Shown in pieces: positions 56,176 to 64,000 of a DNA stretch of 64,000 nucleotides; the stretch's first letter is position 1; every line of letters begins with the position of its first letter. The translations under genes and the position numbers were made by a program. The stretch is from assembly GCF_949628215.1 (NCBI RefSeq), contig NC_134282.1:19262723-19326722 (forward strand). The letters run 5' to 3'. This stretch comes from Phalacrocorax aristotelis. Its lineage: Eukaryota; Chordata; Aves; Suliformes; Phalacrocoracidae. A model generated the notes under the pieces. It made no database searches. It saw only the letters and a list, made by a program, of their open reading frames with translations, and had not been told where the DNA came from.

Positions 56176-56523
56176 GTGAGCAACCCCGGAGGGTGCCTGG
56201 GGACGCCCTTCCCGCTCCCCGAGCCAAGGGAGGAAGCGGCCGGAGGCAGGAAGCCGTCCCCCGGGCCCGGGGCCCCTGCTGCGATTTTGCTCGAAGGTCA
56301 GCGGCGACACAACAGGAAATCGCACTGCCTCGGCTGGGCGGCCAGGCCGGAGCCGGAGAGCCGTGCCGCTCCAGGAGCACTCCTGGCCCCCGGCCCTCCG
56401 TCCTTGCTGGGCGGCTCGTGGGGAGCCCGCGCTACTGCTGCCCTCCATGGAAGGGGGACGGGAGCCGGGGAGCAGCCACTGGCCCCAGGGTGGAAGATGC
56501 AGGGCCGAAGCCCCCAGCTGAGC

Positions 56524-58303
56524 ATGGAGCTGAACAGTGAGTCCGTGGCTAAAAGGGGGGACGGGAGCGAGTAGGAAGAGGCATTGCATTGGCAGCAAGC
56601 ACCGTGCCCATACAGCCAGTGTCCCCATACGGGCACCCTGAGAACTGAGCCCCACAGGTGGGCAGCAAACCCCAAGGGCAGCTATGGCTTGGTTGGACCT
56701 GGCCGCTACCGGTGCTTGGCAAGGGCAGCCAAAGCATCTCTCCATGCCCATCCTGGGGAAACAGAATGCACCGAGGGCTTCTGGGGACAGGTGTAGTGCC
56801 AAGGCAGGCAGTGAGGCAGGTGGATGCACAAAGGGCCTTTGGAGAGAAGATGCATGTTGCCAGAAAGGGCAGTCACTAGGTATAGCAGCCGCATGGCTGA
56901 GAGGCGTCCAGGGCAGCAGCGTGGCAGCAGCGTGCCAGCAGCGCTGGGGAAGGCAGTGCCAGCAGGCAAGCCCTTGGCCAGAGCAGCAGTGATGAGCAGA
57001 CGTACACGGCAGGATACTGCAGGCAGGGATTCCCCGAAGCGCACGTGACACCGGGAGCTGCTCCTGGCACAGACTGGGAGGGCTGGCGCCAGTCTGCGCA
57101 GGGAGCATGGCTCTGCTCCCCACCTACAGCCCAACCTGGAGCAGAGTCAAAATACCTGGCACACACCACCAGTAAGGAAACCCCAGCTCTCCCCAGCGAG
57201 CACTGGGCACCTGCGCTGACTGACTGGAGGGCAGCACCAGGCACCCCTCAGCACCCCTAGATCTCCCCCTGCACACCCACCACAGGGCCATCAAGGCCAC
57301 CACTGAACTGGGGCGAGGGACTCCAGCTGCCCAGGGCAGGCGGCAAGGTGCCCAAGGCAATCCTCTCTCCCCCAGGACTGCTCCTCATCACATCCTTCCT
57401 CCTGCATGTGGAAGAAGGCCATGCCAGCCCAACACGGCTGGTCTGCGACAACAGGCTCATCCAGAAGTACATCGGGGAGGCCAAGGACATGGAGAAGAGA
57501 GCGGTGAGGATACAGTCTCCCCCCAGAACCCAAGGCCAGGGACAGGCACAGCTGCTGGTATCTGACCTCAGCATCTCCTCTCCCGCCTAGGGCCAGTGCC
57601 AGGAACTGCGCACCCTCAGCTGCCCCATGGTGCTGCCTGTGGTGGGTGTCAACCTCCAGCAGTGGAAATCCAAATCGGTGAGAGGGGCTGGGAGGATGGT
57701 GCTGGCACTGGGGTGCCCACAGGGGTGGAGAAAGAGCCCCCAGGTTGGCACAGGCACCAGAAATGCTGAACAAGGTGCCTGTGGACATAGCTGGTGGCAC
57801 AGGTGGGTGGAAGACCCCATCCAGACCTAGGGTGGGCAAAGGAATAAGTCGGGCCCAAGGGCCAGCCTGCTCACTGCCTGCTCCCCCAGAACGAGACCAA
57901 GCGGCGGGAGATCCTCTGTGACCTGATGCTGCTGGTGCGCGCTGCGGCAGGGGCCCAGGGCCAGGTGACCCAAGAGTGTGTGGCCAGGCAGCTGAGCCAG
58001 CTTTACCAACACGCCAACTCCTTCCTCCTGCTCCTCCAGACGTTCAGCTGGGAGGTGAGACCTCCCCATGAGCCAGGCCATCCTGGTGCAGGTGCCGGCT
58101 GCGCTGGACTGGGTACAACAGCTTTGTCATCCCCCTGTCCCACTCTTGCCCCTCAGGCAGGGCCCTGGGAGCCAGGCTGCTCCCCACATTCCACGGAGCA
58201 GACCCACGTCACTGCCATCTTCCTCACCTACCGGCAGCTGGTGCAGGGCAAGCTGCGTTTCTTCTTCCACAACCTGGCCAAGGACTTATGCAAGCAGGGC
58301 TAG
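56524..58303 (+). CDS. THPO: thrombopoietin, cytokine domain only
   Basis: Secreted ligand of MPL that drives platelet-precursor growth. Exons: 56524-56536, 57376-57503, 57591-57677, 57890-58054, 58157-58303, giving 179 residues. The start-codon exon carries 13 coding bases (MELN plus one base), the same layout as in mammals. It has its own acceptor at 56516-56517. Residues 1-21 form a signal peptide (MELNRLLLITSFLLH). Cysteines at 28, 50, 106 and 176 match the two disulphides of the four-helix cytokine (human precursor 28/172 and 50/106); further Cys occur at 58, 86 and 139. A sequon NET is at 77. The stop comes right after helix D (GKLRFFFHNLAKDLCKQG), so the long glycosylated C-terminal half of mammalian TPO is absent, as reported for chicken. 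Identity rests on position, exon layout and cysteines more than on overall similarity. Confidence 0.9.
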
Positions 58304-58563
58304 GGGGGTGGCAGAGACCTCCAGTGTGGGGCCCAGTAAGGCTGTGCACAGGGCTCATCCCCATTCCCAGGTCAGAGCAATCCTGCTGGACACTGAGCTG
58401 TACTCTGGGTGCCCAGGAAGGTGCCTGCAGGGAAAGGGTTGGCTCCTGCTCCTCAGGCCTTCGGCAACCATGTGGCCCACAGAGGCAGACAGCAGCAACA
58501 CCCGTGCGCCAGTCGGTGCCCTGCTCCCACCCAGGCAGACCCCTCCACTGTGAATGCTTTACA

Positions 58564-58569
58564 ATTAAA
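58564..58569 (+). terminator. THPO: THPO poly(A) signal (ATTAAA)
   Basis: ATTAAA 261 bases after the stop, in a short A/T patch followed by a T-run. The 3' UTR up to it shows no trace I can recognise of the mammalian C-terminal domain. Confidence 0.65.
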
Positions 58570-58992
58570 GAGCTATTTTTCTAGAGCCTTGTGTCCTCCT
58601 TTCCCCCCTGCTATGGCCCTGGCAGGGGGACCACAGACCCCCAGGGGATCAGTAAGAGGCAGCCCCCCAGGGAGGTGCTTGGAGTCTCTCCTCAGTGCCC
58701 AGCTCCCTCCCGCGGCAGCTGCCAGCTCTGCAGGGCAAAGGGGCTCCATAGGGCACCCGGTCCCACTTAGAGACAGGAGCTACCTCTCCTTGTCCCATGC
58801 ACCCACCTGTCTCTCCCTTGCCCCAGCATACACCGTGCCCAGAGGGGCTGCAGAGAAGAGCCCAAGGCAGGTTTGGGCTGTCCATCCTTTGGGAAAGTGG
58901 TACAGGCCCCCTTGCATCCTGCACAGGCATACCCCCTCCCCGCCAGCTTCATCTCTCAGCCAGCAGAGCCAGATATAAAAAACACATCCCAG

Positions 58993-58998
58993 TTTAAT
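58993..58998 (-). terminator. POLR2H: POLR2H poly(A) signal (ATTAAA)
   Basis: TTTAAT here is ATTAAA on the minus strand, 370 bases after the POLR2H stop. It leaves about 420 bases between the THPO and POLR2H 3' ends, which are tail-to-tail. Confidence 0.55.
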
Positions 58999-59367
58999 GA
59001 TGAACAAGCCCGGCCTGCCTCAGGCCAGCTCCTTAGGAAGCAGTCCGCAGCCCTGAGGCAGACAGGTGGCTGTCCCAGTCCCACTGCCCCCAGCCAGAGC
59101 CAGGGCTGAGCCTGCTTTTGGAGCAGAGGACTGTGGAGCACCCAGCAGTCTCCACTCAGCTGCCAGGCACCTCTCTCCATGCAGGAGGGGGCTGTGGACC
59201 CCAGCAGGAGTCAGAATAGGCTGGGATGAGGAGGGGGGCTGCCCCCTCCTCCCCTTTTCTGGACGGGCCAAGGAGCATGGAAGCTGGGGCAGGATTTGGG
59301 GTCAAAGGGCTCCTGTCTGCTCGCCAGCAGAATGTCTCTGGGGCAGCCCACAGAAGCAGGAGGTCTC

Positions 59368-64000
<4,633 letters not shown>

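Overview
This is vertebrate nuclear DNA: GC-rich, gene-dense, with many short introns, CpG-rich promoters and abundant GC-rich minisatellites. I recognise no LINE, SINE, DNA transposon or retroviral copy. Six protein-coding genes could be read exon by exon, and every one closes in frame. The most likely source is a bird or another sauropsid. The best single clue is a thrombopoietin gene that stops right after the cytokine domain, as described for chicken. The order is the counterpart of human 3q27 (EIF4G1-FAM131A-CLCN2-POLR2H-THPO-CHRD).

Layout. EIF4G1 (+, 0.2-15.5 kb, 31 constitutive coding exons) encodes the eIF4F scaffold. It carries two small optional-looking exons near the 5' end, one of them a 21-nt microexon, and two box C/D snoRNA copies in introns. 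A pyrimidine tract and CpG-rich promoter lead into FAM131A (+, 18.3-22.6 kb, 3' UTR to about 24.2 kb). A compact three-exon small heat-shock protein of the HSPB7 type (+, 24.5-26.3 kb) follows. It is tail-to-tail with the chloride channel CLCN2 (-, 26.9-38.6 kb, 24 exons). CHRD (chordin, -, 41.2-48.8 kb, 23 exons) comes next. A 7-kb region between the divergent 5' ends of CHRD and THPO holds several AT-richer, motif-rich islands. THPO (+, 56.5-58.3 kb) is tail-to-tail with POLR2H (-, 59.4-61.1 kb). The last 2.7 kb is a CpG island plus sequence in which I see no gene.

Two points stand out. First, the small heat-shock gene sits where a paralogue would be predicted from the human 1p36 region (EIF4G3 ... 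FAM131C-CLCNKB-CLCNKA-HSPB7), so it looks like a genome-duplication sister of HSPB7 that is absent at the human site. Second, relative to the human order the CHRD-THPO-POLR2H block is inverted as a unit, which breaks the CLCN2/POLR2H head-to-head pairing.

The genes do not form one pathway: translation initiation (EIF4G1), a likely membrane-anchored protein of unknown role (FAM131A), a chaperone, a chloride channel, a secreted BMP antagonist (CHRD), a megakaryocyte cytokine (THPO) and an RNA polymerase subunit (POLR2H). Exon boundaries come from reading splice sites and recalled human protein sequences. No search was run.
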